A DNA stretch of 6,113 nucleotides from Chloroflexota bacterium (GTDB lineage: Bacteria > Chloroflexota > Anaerolineae > Promineifilales > Promineifilaceae), in NCBI GenBank assembly GCA_008501785.1, contig QQUD01000488.1:1-6113 (forward strand), read 5' to 3'. Both the position numbers and the translations under genes were made by a program. The notes beneath the pieces are model-generated. The model was not told the DNA's origin, ran no database searches, and saw only the letters and a list, made by a program, of their open reading frames with translations. This document shows, piece after piece, positions 1 through 5,421 of the stretch (the first letter of the stretch is position 1; every line of letters begins with the position of its first letter).

Positions 1-662
1 GAAGATGAATCGCCTTCAATATCACTAAAGAATGCATCCACAAAAAAGACGGCATCGTTTTTCAGGAAGGTTTGAAATTGTTCATCGATCCGGTATAGGT
101 TAAAAGTTGCCATGATGTCAATGAAATCGCCCTCAGAAAGGCCGTTTGCAACGCCTTTTAGTCTATCTAAAGGAATGGCGGCGGCAACAAATCCTTGTGG
201 GATGAGGGATGAGGGTCCAAATTCTTTGCGACCAACAAAGGTTGGGTCACGAACTAAGGAGTCTCGCGTTAATGTTTCGCCCTGGAAAATATCGGATCGA
301 GCAAATGTGCCAACGACTTCATCAAAATCTGTGATCACATTGGTCCCAACATCTGCAACGTTACGCCAATCTTTTGTGAGAATATCTTCTGTCATTTCAA
401 AACCACGAGGAACGGTTTGCAATGAAACAACAACCTCAACTAAAGCTGGCGTTTCTGTTGGGGGAGCATCTTCATCAACAACGACTGGTTCCTGCCCTTC
501 TTCAGTTGGCAGCGGGGTTCCTTCCTCGTTTGTAAGGACAGGCGGTGGTTCTGTTGCGGTGGTAGGTTCATCTTGGCTTTGGAAAAAGAAGAGGGCACCA
601 ACGACAATTAATACCAGCGCTGCAAAGACGAATATGATGATTGCGATTGTTCGACTATTCAT
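1..662 (-). CDS. cpaB: Flp/Tad pilus assembly protein CpaB (RcpC), SAF domain; 3' end outside window
   Basis: CpaB/RcpC proteins are periplasmic components of the Flp (Tad) pilus machine, thought to help stabilise or gate the secretin. Reading the minus strand from the ATG at 662-660 gives 220 residues with no stop before the window edge. Residues 5-27 are one hydrophobic membrane anchor (IAIIIFVFAALVLIVV). Residues 28-75 are a Pro/Thr/Glu-rich linker. Residues 76-137 match a SAF domain: VVVSLQTVPRGFEMTEDIL, then VGTFARSDIFQGETLTRDSL, the usual transition from a 'promises to come' strand to a 'G..l.. i..ge.l' loop. From about 153 (IPQGFVAAAIPLDRLKGVA, then GLSEGDFIDIMATF) it matches the RcpC/CpaB domain that follows SAF in this family. 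The N-terminus, anchor and domain order fit CpaB, usually 250-300 residues. Other SAF proteins such as FlgA are less likely, because FlgA has a signal peptide and no RcpC part. No strong Shine-Dalgarno is seen; GAAGAG lies just upstream. Other Tad genes would be expected beyond position 1. Confidence 0.85.
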   Translation of the reverse strand, partial: MNSRTIAIIIFVFAALVLIVVGALFFFQSQDEPTTATEPPPVLTNEEGTPLPTEEGQEPVVVDEDAPPTETPALVEVVVSLQTVPRGFEMTEDILTKDWRNVADVGTNVITDFDEVVGTFARSDIFQGETLTRDSLVRDPTFVGRKEFGPSSLIPQGFVAAAIPLDRLKGVANGLSEGDFIDIMATFNLYRIDEQFQTFLKNDAVFFVDAFFSDIEGDSS

Positions 663-807
663 AGGCTATCTCTTCGTGCAACTTATACCTGACTTAAAAT
701 GGTTGTCGGGATATACTGCAAACAATCCAATAAAAGTTCGTTTTGGAGGGTGTGGGCACGGCTTAAATTTGCCAATTTTTGAAATGAGTTACAGGTTCGT
801 TTTAACA

Positions 808-816
808 ATATGTAAA
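808..816 (+). repeat. ATATGTAAA copy 1 (possible operator)
   Basis: This is the first of three copies of the 9-mer ATATGTAAA within 84 bp. It would sit about +10 to +18 relative to the candidate cpaB promoter start, where a bound repressor could block clearance. The role is inferred from position. Confidence 0.45.
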
Positions 817-832
817 CCTCTCGACGTGGTGT

Positions 833-861
833 ATGTTAGCATATGTAAAGTTGAATAGCAA
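833..861 (-). promoter_or_regulatory. Candidate sigma-70-type promoter for cpaB (extended -10)
   Basis: On the minus strand, TTGCTA (861-856) is followed after 17 nt by TAACAT (838-833), with the extended -10 dinucleotide TG one base before the -10 hexamer. Each hexamer matches 4 of 6 consensus positions and the spacing is ideal. A start of transcription near 826 would give cpaB a 5' leader of about 160 nt. The -10 block TATGCTAACAT resembles TATGCTAGAAT, the block before the kinase gene at 1461-1471. This is pattern matching only, with no transcript evidence. Confidence 0.45.
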
Positions 862-891
862 GTATTGCTGAGTGTATATTGCTTTACATAT
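841..891. repeat. Perfect 10-bp inverted repeat ATATGTAAAG / CTTTACATAT enclosing a small hairpin
   Basis: The left arm is 841-850 and the right arm 882-891; they are exact reverse complements, separated by 31 bp. Between them lies a second small inverted repeat, AGCAA-gta-TTGCT (857-869). The arms are copies 2 and 3 of the ATATGTAAA motif. The left arm falls inside the 17-nt spacer of the candidate cpaB promoter and the right arm lies upstream of its -35. That layout suits a dimeric DNA-binding regulator bridging sites. There is no T-run, so a terminator role is unlikely. A nucleic-acid hairpin role remains possible. Confidence 0.5.
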
Positions 892-971
892 TATCTGCAA
901 CTTGCTGATACAGCTTAATAACTGCACAAAGTGCGGCAGCTTTGATTTGTCAGCACAGATGCGCTCCAAAA

Positions 972-1397
972 TTAGCGTTTTGGATAAGGTGCGTCCGTTA
1001 AAAGTCGCCACCATGCCTGCCAGGGCATGGCTTGCTGGGCGGGGTCTGATGTTGCCACAGGAACGGCCGTTCCCTCTGGCGTCACTTCTATCACCAATGG
1101 CACAACTCGTTTTTCCCCCGGCAAAAGATAGCCCCCTTCATCTCGGGCATAAGCAGCTACATAATCTTCACTTTGTACATATTCCAAGGTGGCTTGCAAT
1201 TCTACCTGTCGTGTTACCTCCATCTCTAGTTCGTTTTCGATGATGGTTTCATCGCCGCCAACTAGTTCACCAGCACGTGCGCGCCGATTTAGGTCGAGTG
1301 CAATAAAGAGTGATGCCAGCACGACCAGGAGTGCAATAATTTGTGGAATGGTCAATAACGGCCGTTGTTGCCACAGTTTCCTATACATAACGCACAC
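972..1397 (-). CDS. FtsB/DivIC-like septum formation initiator protein
   Basis: FtsB/DivIC proteins are small bitopic membrane proteins that link the FtsL-FtsQ (DivIB) subcomplex to septal wall synthesis. This 141-residue protein has a short basic cytoplasmic N-terminus, one membrane helix at about 17-35 (IPQIIALLVVLASLFIAL), and a charged, coiled-coil-like stretch at about 48-75 rich in E, Q and L. The family's characteristic segment follows: DYVAAYARDEGGYLLPGE at 78-95, equivalent to the usual 'yiE..ARe.lg.v.pGE'. A Trp-rich tail (PWQAWWRLL, 125-133) extends beyond the usual domain. The start is uncertain: ATG at 1397 or the in-frame ATG at 1388 (MYRKLW) are both possible, and neither has a clear Shine-Dalgarno. 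It is divergent from the segregation operon across 83 bp. The fold assignment is fairly safe, but an exact FtsB versus DivIC call is not possible. Two AACGGCCGTT palindromes lie in it. Confidence 0.75.
   Translation of the reverse strand: MCVMYRKLWQQRPLLTIPQIIALLVVLASLFIALDLNRRARAGELVGGDETIIENELEMEVTRQVELQATLEYVQSEDYVAAYARDEGGYLLPGEKRVVPLVIEVTPEGTAVPVATSDPAQQAMPWQAWWRLLTDAPYPKR
1062..1071. repeat. Iterated palindrome AACGGCCGTT, exact
   Basis: This exact copy lies in the FtsB-like gene. On the coding (minus) strand it is read as ACG-GCC-GTT (T-A-V) in the C-terminal tail. Confidence 0.8.
1357..1366. repeat. Iterated palindrome AACGGCCGTT, exact
   Basis: This exact copy lies near the N-terminus of the FtsB-like gene, where it is read as CGG-CCG-TTA (R-P-L), a different frame from the copy at 1062. 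Confidence 0.8.
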
Positions 1398-1442
1398 ATC
1401 TTATCGGGGATTAGATTTTGATGCAAAAATGCGTGGCCGCTT

Positions 1443-1471
1443 TCGCAAATTGACTCTGGCTATGCTAGAAT
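1443..1471 (+). promoter_or_regulatory. Extended -10 promoter for the kinase-parAB run; nearly leaderless start
   Basis: TATGCTAGAAT at 1461-1471 contains TG, one base, then the -10 hexamer TAGAAT (5 of 6 consensus). The -35 region at the proper distance (1443-1448, TCGCAA) is weak, as often tolerated with an extended -10. Only nine bases separate the -10 from the ATG at 1481. Transcription would therefore begin about three bases before the start codon, leaving no room for a ribosome binding site, and none is seen. TTGACT at 1450-1455 looks like a -35 but is only 10 nt from this -10. Confidence 0.55.
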
Positions 1472-1480
1472 CACCGCCCT

Positions 1481-2317
1481 ATGGAAGCAATTGATTATTT
1501 GGTAGCAGGCTATGTTACCCGAGACCTCACGCCAACCGGATATAATGTCGGCGGAACGGCCGCTTACTCTGGTCGGATCGCTGATATGTTGGGGTGTCGC
1601 ACTGCCGTTATTACCAGCACCGCACCCAAAGAACCTGGCTTAGAAGCTTTACCGGATACTATACAACTTTACTCGACACCATCTGAAAAAACCTCGACGT
1701 ATGAAAACATCTATACGCCTCAAGGTCGGCGGCAAGTCGTTCACGCAGCCGCTAACAAGATCATGGCTGCTGACTATCCATCCGACTGGCCTGAACCAAC
1801 TATTTTGCATCTAGGGCCAATAGGTAACGAAGTGGATGTTAATTTTGCACACCGCTTTCCAAACAGCGTCATTGGACTAACACCACAGGGATGGATGCGA
1901 CGTTGGGGTGAAGATGGCCACGTTTACTTAGAAGATTGGCCTGACGCTGAGCAGATTTTGCCGTTGGCAACGGCCGTTATTCTCAGTGTAGAAGATTTAT
2001 TAGACGACTCGATGCTCCATCGATACAAGGCGTTAAGTAAATTACTGGTGCTGACCAGCGGTTATGATGGCTGCACAGTTTTCAAAGATGAAGATGTCTA
2101 CCATATTCCTGCCCCTCAAGTAAAAGAAGTTGAACCAACTGGCGCTGGCGATATTTTTGCAACAGCATTTTTGGTAAAATATCAGCAAACCAATGGAGAT
2201 TATCGGGAAGCGGGTCATTTTGCCAATATTGTTGCTTCTCAATCCGTAACGCATGTTGGTTTAGACGCCAAAATCATTAATATCCGAAAACATTTACAAG
2301 AAATTGGGGAATTATAA
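1481..2317 (+). CDS. PfkB-family carbohydrate/nucleoside kinase (ribokinase-like)
   Basis: This family transfers phosphate from ATP to a sugar or nucleoside hydroxyl in the cytoplasm. The 278-residue protein has the N-terminal substrate-side signature GGTAAYSG at 24-31, followed by RIADMLGCRTAVITS, the usual helix and strand of PfkB signature 1. It ends with PTGAGDIFATAFL at 219-231, the PfkB signature 2 that forms the anion hole, with D224 as catalytic base. The first Asp of the common DTGAGD is Pro here; the essential GAGD is intact. LVLTSGYDGCTVF (189-201) is the conserved strand before the nucleotide-binding region. At 278 residues it is shorter than most members (about 300-330), with a reduced middle and lid region, so the substrate cannot be named. 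It is the first gene of the plus-strand run, 9 bp ahead of parA. One AACGGCCGTT palindrome encodes T164-A165-V166. Confidence is high for the family and low for the substrate. Confidence 0.88.
   Translation: MEAIDYLVAGYVTRDLTPTGYNVGGTAAYSGRIADMLGCRTAVITSTAPKEPGLEALPDTIQLYSTPSEKTSTYENIYTPQGRRQVVHAAANKIMAADYPSDWPEPTILHLGPIGNEVDVNFAHRFPNSVIGLTPQGWMRRWGEDGHVYLEDWPDAEQILPLATAVILSVEDLLDDSMLHRYKALSKLLVLTSGYDGCTVFKDEDVYHIPAPQVKEVEPTGAGDIFATAFLVKYQQTNGDYREAGHFANIVASQSVTHVGLDAKIINIRKHLQEIGEL
1969..1978. repeat. Iterated palindrome AACGGCCGTT, exact
   Basis: This exact copy lies in the kinase gene and encodes T164-A165-V166. A one-mismatch copy, AACGGCCGCT, lies at 1555-1564 in the same gene. Confidence 0.8.
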
Positions 2318-2326
2318 AGTGTAGCG

Positions 2327-3127
2327 ATGACAAAAATTTACGCGGTCGCAAACCAAAAAGGTGGCGTTGGCAAAACCACAAGCGTCATCAATATTAGCGC
2401 ATTTTTAGCCAAAAGTGGCCGACGAGTGCTGGTTGTAGATATGGACCCGCAGGCGAATGCAACATCTGGTTTAGGATACAACAAATATGAAGTAGAGAAA
2501 TCTACTTACGACTTATTATTGGAAGAGGCGTCTTTTGATGAGGTACTTGTCAACCAACCCGAGTTTCGCTTAGATATTCTGCCATCACATCCTGAATTGG
2601 CCGGTGCAGAAGTGGAACTGGTAAATGCAATTGGAAGGGAGTATCGGTTGAAGAATGCTTTGGAAGCATTAAACGGCCGTTACGACTACATTCTCATCGA
2701 CTGTCCACCCAGTTTAAGCCTTCTGACCGTCAATGCGCTTACCGCCGCCATTAATGGCATCATCATCCCTGTCCAATGTGAATATTTGGCACTTGAAGGG
2801 CTGACCCAGCTAACACAAAGCATCGAATTGGTGCAAAAATACCTGAATCCAGCTTTAGCTGTACGCGGGTTGGTCATGACCATGTACGACAGCCGCACCA
2901 ATCTCAGCCGTCAGGTTGTAGAAGAAGTCCGCAATTATTTTCCTGGGCGCGTTTTCCGCACGATTGTGCCGCGCAATGTACGCTTGAGTGAAGCGCCGAG
3001 TTTTGGACAACCAATCAGCGCCTATGCGCCGAACTCACCCGGTGGCATTGCTTATAAAGTATTGACGGCCGAAATTCTGAAAAGCGATTTAGCTCAAGAA
3101 GGTGAAACGAAGGGGGTGGCTGCATGA
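2327..3127 (+). CDS. parA: Chromosome partitioning ATPase ParA (Soj)
   Basis: ParA is a deviant Walker ATPase that binds nucleoid DNA as an ATP dimer and is stripped off by ParB, so pulling ParB-bound origins apart. In this 266-residue protein the deviant Walker A motif KGGVGKTT is at 11-18, with signature lysine K11 and catalytic K16. Walker A' VDMDPQAN is at 37-44 (D40) and Walker B ILIDCPPS at 122-129 (D125). The C-terminal half has RTNLSRQVVEEV (190-201) and VPRNVRLSEAPSFGQPI (214-230), conserved in chromosomal ParA/Soj and implicated in DNA binding and dimer contacts. The lack of an N-terminal helix-turn-helix and the short length match chromosomal (type Ib-like) rather than P1-type plasmid ParA. 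The ATG at 2327 has no good Shine-Dalgarno; the nearest purine tract (GGGGA, 2306-2310) is too far upstream, so translation may be coupled to the kinase. It overlaps parB by four bases. MinD is excluded because it would carry a C-terminal amphipathic helix. Confidence 0.96.
   Translation: MTKIYAVANQKGGVGKTTSVINISAFLAKSGRRVLVVDMDPQANATSGLGYNKYEVEKSTYDLLLEEASFDEVLVNQPEFRLDILPSHPELAGAEVELVNAIGREYRLKNALEALNGRYDYILIDCPPSLSLLTVNALTAAINGIIIPVQCEYLALEGLTQLTQSIELVQKYLNPALAVRGLVMTMYDSRTNLSRQVVEEVRNYFPGRVFRTIVPRNVRLSEAPSFGQPISAYAPNSPGGIAYKVLTAEILKSDLAQEGETKGVAA
2672..2681. repeat. Iterated palindrome AACGGCCGTT, exact
   Basis: This exact copy lies in parA and encodes N116-G117-R118, in the loop just before the Walker B strand. 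Confidence 0.8.
3111..3119 (+). promoter_or_regulatory. Strong Shine-Dalgarno for parB
   Basis: AGGGGGTG differs from the full anti-16S complement AGGAGGTG at one base and lies seven bases before the parB ATG, inside the end of parA. It is the best ribosome binding site in the window and contrasts with the kinase, parA and LysM starts, which have none. Confidence 0.7.
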
Positions 3128-4161
3128 GTAAGAAACGAGGGTTGGGACGTGGCTTAGGGGCACTTATTCCTGCTGATGTGAGCAAGGATAAAACACAACA
3201 AACCGGACTGCGCGAAGTGCCGGTACTGTCGATTCAACCCAATCCGCATCAACCTCGCAGCGTGATGGACGACGAGAAGTTGGCGGATTTGGCAGCTTCT
3301 ATTCGTGAGCATGGGCTGATTCAGCCTTTGATTGTGACAGAGAAGAACGGCCGTTACACCCTCATTGCTGGTGAACGACGCTGGCGCGCTTCCCAACTAG
3401 CCAAATTAAAAGTTGTGCCTGTTGTTGTTAAGGAAGCCACACCCCAAGCGATGCTGGAACTCGCCATCATCGAAAACATTCAGCGTGCCGACCTCAATCC
3501 ATTGGAAGAAGCATATGCTTACCAGCAATTAATGGATGATTTTGGACTGACTCAAGAAGATGTCTCTCAACGCGTTGGCAAAGGGCGTTCAACTATTGCC
3601 AATTTAGTTCGATTGATCAAATTGCCTGAGAATATTCAGCAGGCAGTCACAGACGGCATCATCAGCGGTGCCCATGCTCGCGCCTTGCTGCCATTAGAAG
3701 ATGCTGAATTGCAAACGACAGCCATGAATCAAGTTGTGAACATCAGCATGAGCGTGCGCCAAACAGAAACGTTGGTGAAGTTGTATTCACTAAACGTGAT
3801 TCAAGAAATTCGAGATGCCGTTTTACTTGGACGTTTACAATTTGCCCATGCGCAACTATTGGCACAACTGCCAACCCCAGAAATGCAGAAAAATGGGGTA
3901 AAACAAGTTATTGTTCGTGGTCTTTCAGTTATCGAAACTGAATTACTTATTCAACGATTAACAGCCCGTAAAAAACCAGCGTCTAAACCACAAAAAACGC
4001 TGTCTGCTGAAATGGCTGATTTAGAATCTCAATTCCAGAACTCCTTAGGGACAAAAGTCAATATTGAACTGAGCAGTCGGGGTAAAGGTGGCCGGGTTGT
4101 CATTCACTACGAATCAGATGAAGATCTCAACACAATTTATGATGCAATTATTGGCGAATAG
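3124..4161 (+). CDS. parB: Chromosome partitioning protein ParB (Spo0J), with duplicated post-HTH segment
   Basis: ParB binds parS, uses CTP to clamp and slide on DNA, and stimulates ParA ATP hydrolysis. The 345-residue protein starts with the ParA-activating arginine motif (KRGLGRGLGALIP, 4-16). The CTPase (ParB/Srx) domain spans about 31-125: VLSIQPNPHQPR (34-45), GERRWRA (83-89) and ENIQRADLNPLEEA (117-130), all motifs involved in CTP binding. The helix-turn-helix for parS is at about 141-165 (GLTQEDVSQRVGKGRSTIAN). A C-terminal dimerisation domain covers about 294-345. Between them the segment IISGAHARALL...SVRQTETLV (about 171-218) is repeated as RLQFAHAQLL...SVIETELLI (229-276), which explains a length about 60 residues above Bacillus Spo0J. 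The start is fixed by the ATGA overlap with parA and a strong Shine-Dalgarno. I saw no parS site (TGTTTCACGTGAAACA) in the window. Confidence 0.95.
   Translation: MSKKRGLGRGLGALIPADVSKDKTQQTGLREVPVLSIQPNPHQPRSVMDDEKLADLAASIREHGLIQPLIVTEKNGRYTLIAGERRWRASQLAKLKVVPVVVKEATPQAMLELAIIENIQRADLNPLEEAYAYQQLMDDFGLTQEDVSQRVGKGRSTIANLVRLIKLPENIQQAVTDGIISGAHARALLPLEDAELQTTAMNQVVNISMSVRQTETLVKLYSLNVIQEIRDAVLLGRLQFAHAQLLAQLPTPEMQKNGVKQVIVRGLSVIETELLIQRLTARKKPASKPQKTLSAEMADLESQFQNSLGTKVNIELSSRGKGGRVVIHYESDEDLNTIYDAIIGE
3346..3355. repeat. Iterated palindrome AACGGCCGTT, exact
   Basis: This exact copy lies in parB and encodes N75-G76-R77, in the turn before the GERRWRA motif. Confidence 0.8.
3634..3777 (+). 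repeat. ParB internal repeat, unit 1 (residues 171-218)
   Basis: This codes for the normal helical segment after the ParB helix-turn-helix, including SGAHARALL and MSVRQTETLV. It aligns without gaps to unit 2 at an offset of 58 residues, with 18 of 48 positions identical by hand count. Unit 1 carries the family-typical GHAR-like (GAHAR) and VRQTE sequences, so it is likely the ancestral copy in function. Confidence 0.7.
3808..3951 (+). repeat. ParB internal repeat, unit 2 (residues 229-276)
   Basis: This is the second, more diverged copy of the segment: FAHAQLL, PEMQ, QVIVRGLSVIETELLI. The conserved positions are the I, A-V, G, A-H-A, L, E-Q, Q-V, S-V, T-E and L shared with unit 1. It directly precedes the Lys/Pro-rich linker (RKKPASKPQK, 282-291) to the C-terminal domain. 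Confidence 0.7.
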
Positions 4162-4213
4162 GGCTAACACGCCCTGTCATTTCGGTTGAACTGCTTGTGC
4201 CAAATTTTTAAGT

Positions 4214-4217
4214 AGGA
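4214..4217 (+). promoter_or_regulatory. Ribosome binding site that bears on the M24 peptidase start
   Basis: AGGA lies only three bases before the ATG at 4221, nine before the in-frame ATG at 4227 and twelve before the ATG at 4230. The spacing favours 4227 (protein MMKQLV...) over the longest frame; the difference is only two residues. Confidence 0.45.
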
Positions 4218-4220
4218 TGA

Positions 4221-5417
4221 ATGAATATGATGAAACAACTTGTGCAGGAAAAGCTGCAACAAGCCACCATGATCCTCAACGATTTTGATGTTGATCTGTG
4301 GCTAACCTTTGTGCGTGAAACATCGATGCAGCCAGACCCGGCTCTCGATTTAATTGCCGGGGTAGATGTGACGTGGCAGTCAGCTTTTTTGGTGAATCGA
4401 TCTGGCAAACATATCGCCATTATTGGTCACTTCGACAGCGAAAACGTGCATAATCTCAACGCCTATGCACAGGTGATTGGGTATCATGAAGGGATTGGCT
4501 CACATTTGCGTGAGGTTTTAACAGACCTCGATCCGGCACAAATCGCCATCAACTACTCTGAAAATGATGTAGCCGCCGATGGCCTAAGCTTGGGACTCTA
4601 TCGCAGCTTGCTCAAGCATTTGGAAGGCACGCCTTACGCCGAGCGACTTGTTTCTGCTGAAAAAATTATCGGGGCCCTGCGTGGTCGAAAAAGTCCAACT
4701 GAAGTTGAATTGGTGCGGCAAGCGGTTGCCACAACGGAGCAGCTTTTTGACGAAGTGGAAGCATTTGTCAAACCAGGGATGACGCAGCAGCAAATTGCTA
4801 ATTTTGTGCGCGGACGCATTGATGAAATGGGATTGGGATATGCATGGCCGAAGCCATTTAATCCGATTGTGACGTGTGGACCTGATTCTGCTGTGGGTCA
4901 TGCCGCGCCAGGTGATGTGGTTTTGCAAAAAGGGCACACGCTGCACCTCGATTTGGGTATCAAACAAAACGAATATTGTTCCGATATTCAGCGGATGTGG
5001 TATGTGCTGGATGATGGCGAAACGGAAGCCCCATTAGAAGTGCAGCGAGCATTTTCTGTTGTATTGGGAGCGATTCAAGCTGGCGAATCTTATTTGAAAC
5101 CGGGAACACCTGGATGGCAAGTTGACGAAGCGGCTCGTGATTTCATCGTGGACAATGGCTACCCGGAGTATAAACATGCCTTTGGCCATTTGTTGGGACG
5201 GGCAGCGCACGATGGCGCTACTGTTTTGGGACCGCAATGGGAACGGTATGCAGGTATTTGTGAGCTACCGGTGGAAATTGGCAACATTTTTACGCTGGAA
5301 CTGCATGTGGTGGTACCGAAACGCGGCATTATGAGTTTGGAAGAAGATGTACTGGTAACAGAAACAGGAGTAGAATATTTGAGCAGTCCGCAAACGGCGC
5401 TGCGCTATATTCGATAA
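4221..5417 (+). CDS. M24-family metallopeptidase (Xaa-Pro aminopeptidase/prolidase-like)
   Basis: M24 peptidases remove N-terminal residues, often before proline, or split X-Pro dipeptides, using two metal ions in a 'pita-bread' fold. The 398-residue protein has an N-terminal creatinase-like domain (about 1-150) and a catalytic domain from about 160 (SPTEVELVRQAVATTEQLFD). All five expected metal ligands are visible: D244 in LHLDLG, D255 in CSDIQR, H323 in FGHLLG, E360 in FTLELHV and E375 in LEEDVLVTE. H227 (AVGHAAPG) and H330 (RAAHDG) sit where the family has substrate-binding histidines. No signal peptide is seen, so it is probably cytoplasmic. The start may be 4227 rather than 4221 on Shine-Dalgarno spacing. 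It follows parB after 59 bp and precedes the LysM gene by 4 bp. Exact specificity (PepP, PepQ or another) cannot be told; a catalytically inactive M24 homologue is unlikely with every ligand present. Confidence 0.9.
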   Translation: MNMMKQLVQEKLQQATMILNDFDVDLWLTFVRETSMQPDPALDLIAGVDVTWQSAFLVNRSGKHIAIIGHFDSENVHNLNAYAQVIGYHEGIGSHLREVLTDLDPAQIAINYSENDVAADGLSLGLYRSLLKHLEGTPYAERLVSAEKIIGALRGRKSPTEVELVRQAVATTEQLFDEVEAFVKPGMTQQQIANFVRGRIDEMGLGYAWPKPFNPIVTCGPDSAVGHAAPGDVVLQKGHTLHLDLGIKQNEYCSDIQRMWYVLDDGETEAPLEVQRAFSVVLGAIQAGESYLKPGTPGWQVDEAARDFIVDNGYPEYKHAFGHLLGRAAHDGATVLGPQWERYAGICELPVEIGNIFTLELHVVVPKRGIMSLEEDVLVTETGVEYLSSPQTALRYIR

Positions 5418-5421
5418 TTGT

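Larger units (their letters stand above)
663..971. other. Non-coding region between the FtsB-like gene and cpaB
   Basis: This 309-bp gap lies between two minus-strand genes and is AT-rich. Neither strand shows a convincing gene: the open frames crossing it are low-complexity by-products of neighbouring sequence. It contains a candidate promoter pointing at cpaB, three copies of a 9-mer, and a 10-bp inverted repeat (listed separately). Two short hairpins, GCAC-aaa-GTGC near 923-933 and GCTG-ata-CAGC near 903-913, sit downstream of the FtsB-like stop codon. Neither has a T-tract, so I do not call an intrinsic terminator. No tRNA or recognisable riboswitch was seen. Confidence 0.7.

Noticed and set aside
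112..858. Long plus-strand open frame of 248 codons over the cpaB region
   Set aside because: Its translation is Ser/Thr-rich with no recognisable domain, while the opposite strand encodes a clear membrane anchor, SAF domain and RcpC domain. It is a shadow frame.
802..1014. Minus-strand open frame of 70 codons overlapping the end of the FtsB-like gene and the intergenic region
   Set aside because: It starts inside the FtsB-like gene in another frame, has no ribosome binding site or domain, and its translation is Cys/Ile-rich, like non-coding AT-rich DNA.
1276..1281. CACGTG core as a parS site near parAB
   Set aside because: The flanks do not match the parS consensus TGTTTCACGTGAAACA on either side. 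No parS-like site was found elsewhere in the window.
1450..1455. TTGACT as the -35 of the kinase promoter
   Set aside because: It is only 10 nt from the -10 hexamer; functional spacing is about 16-18 nt.
4160..4175. AGGGC-taacac-GCCCT hairpin at the parB stop codon, as a terminator
   Set aside because: The stem is only 5 bp and no T-tract follows. It may mildly affect read-through or mRNA stability, but it is not a supportable intrinsic terminator.
4186..4213. TTGAAC ... TTAAGT as a promoter between parB and the M24 gene
   Set aside because: The hexamers are weak and the match is no better than expected by chance in AT-rich spacer. A separate promoter for the M24 gene remains possible but is not shown.
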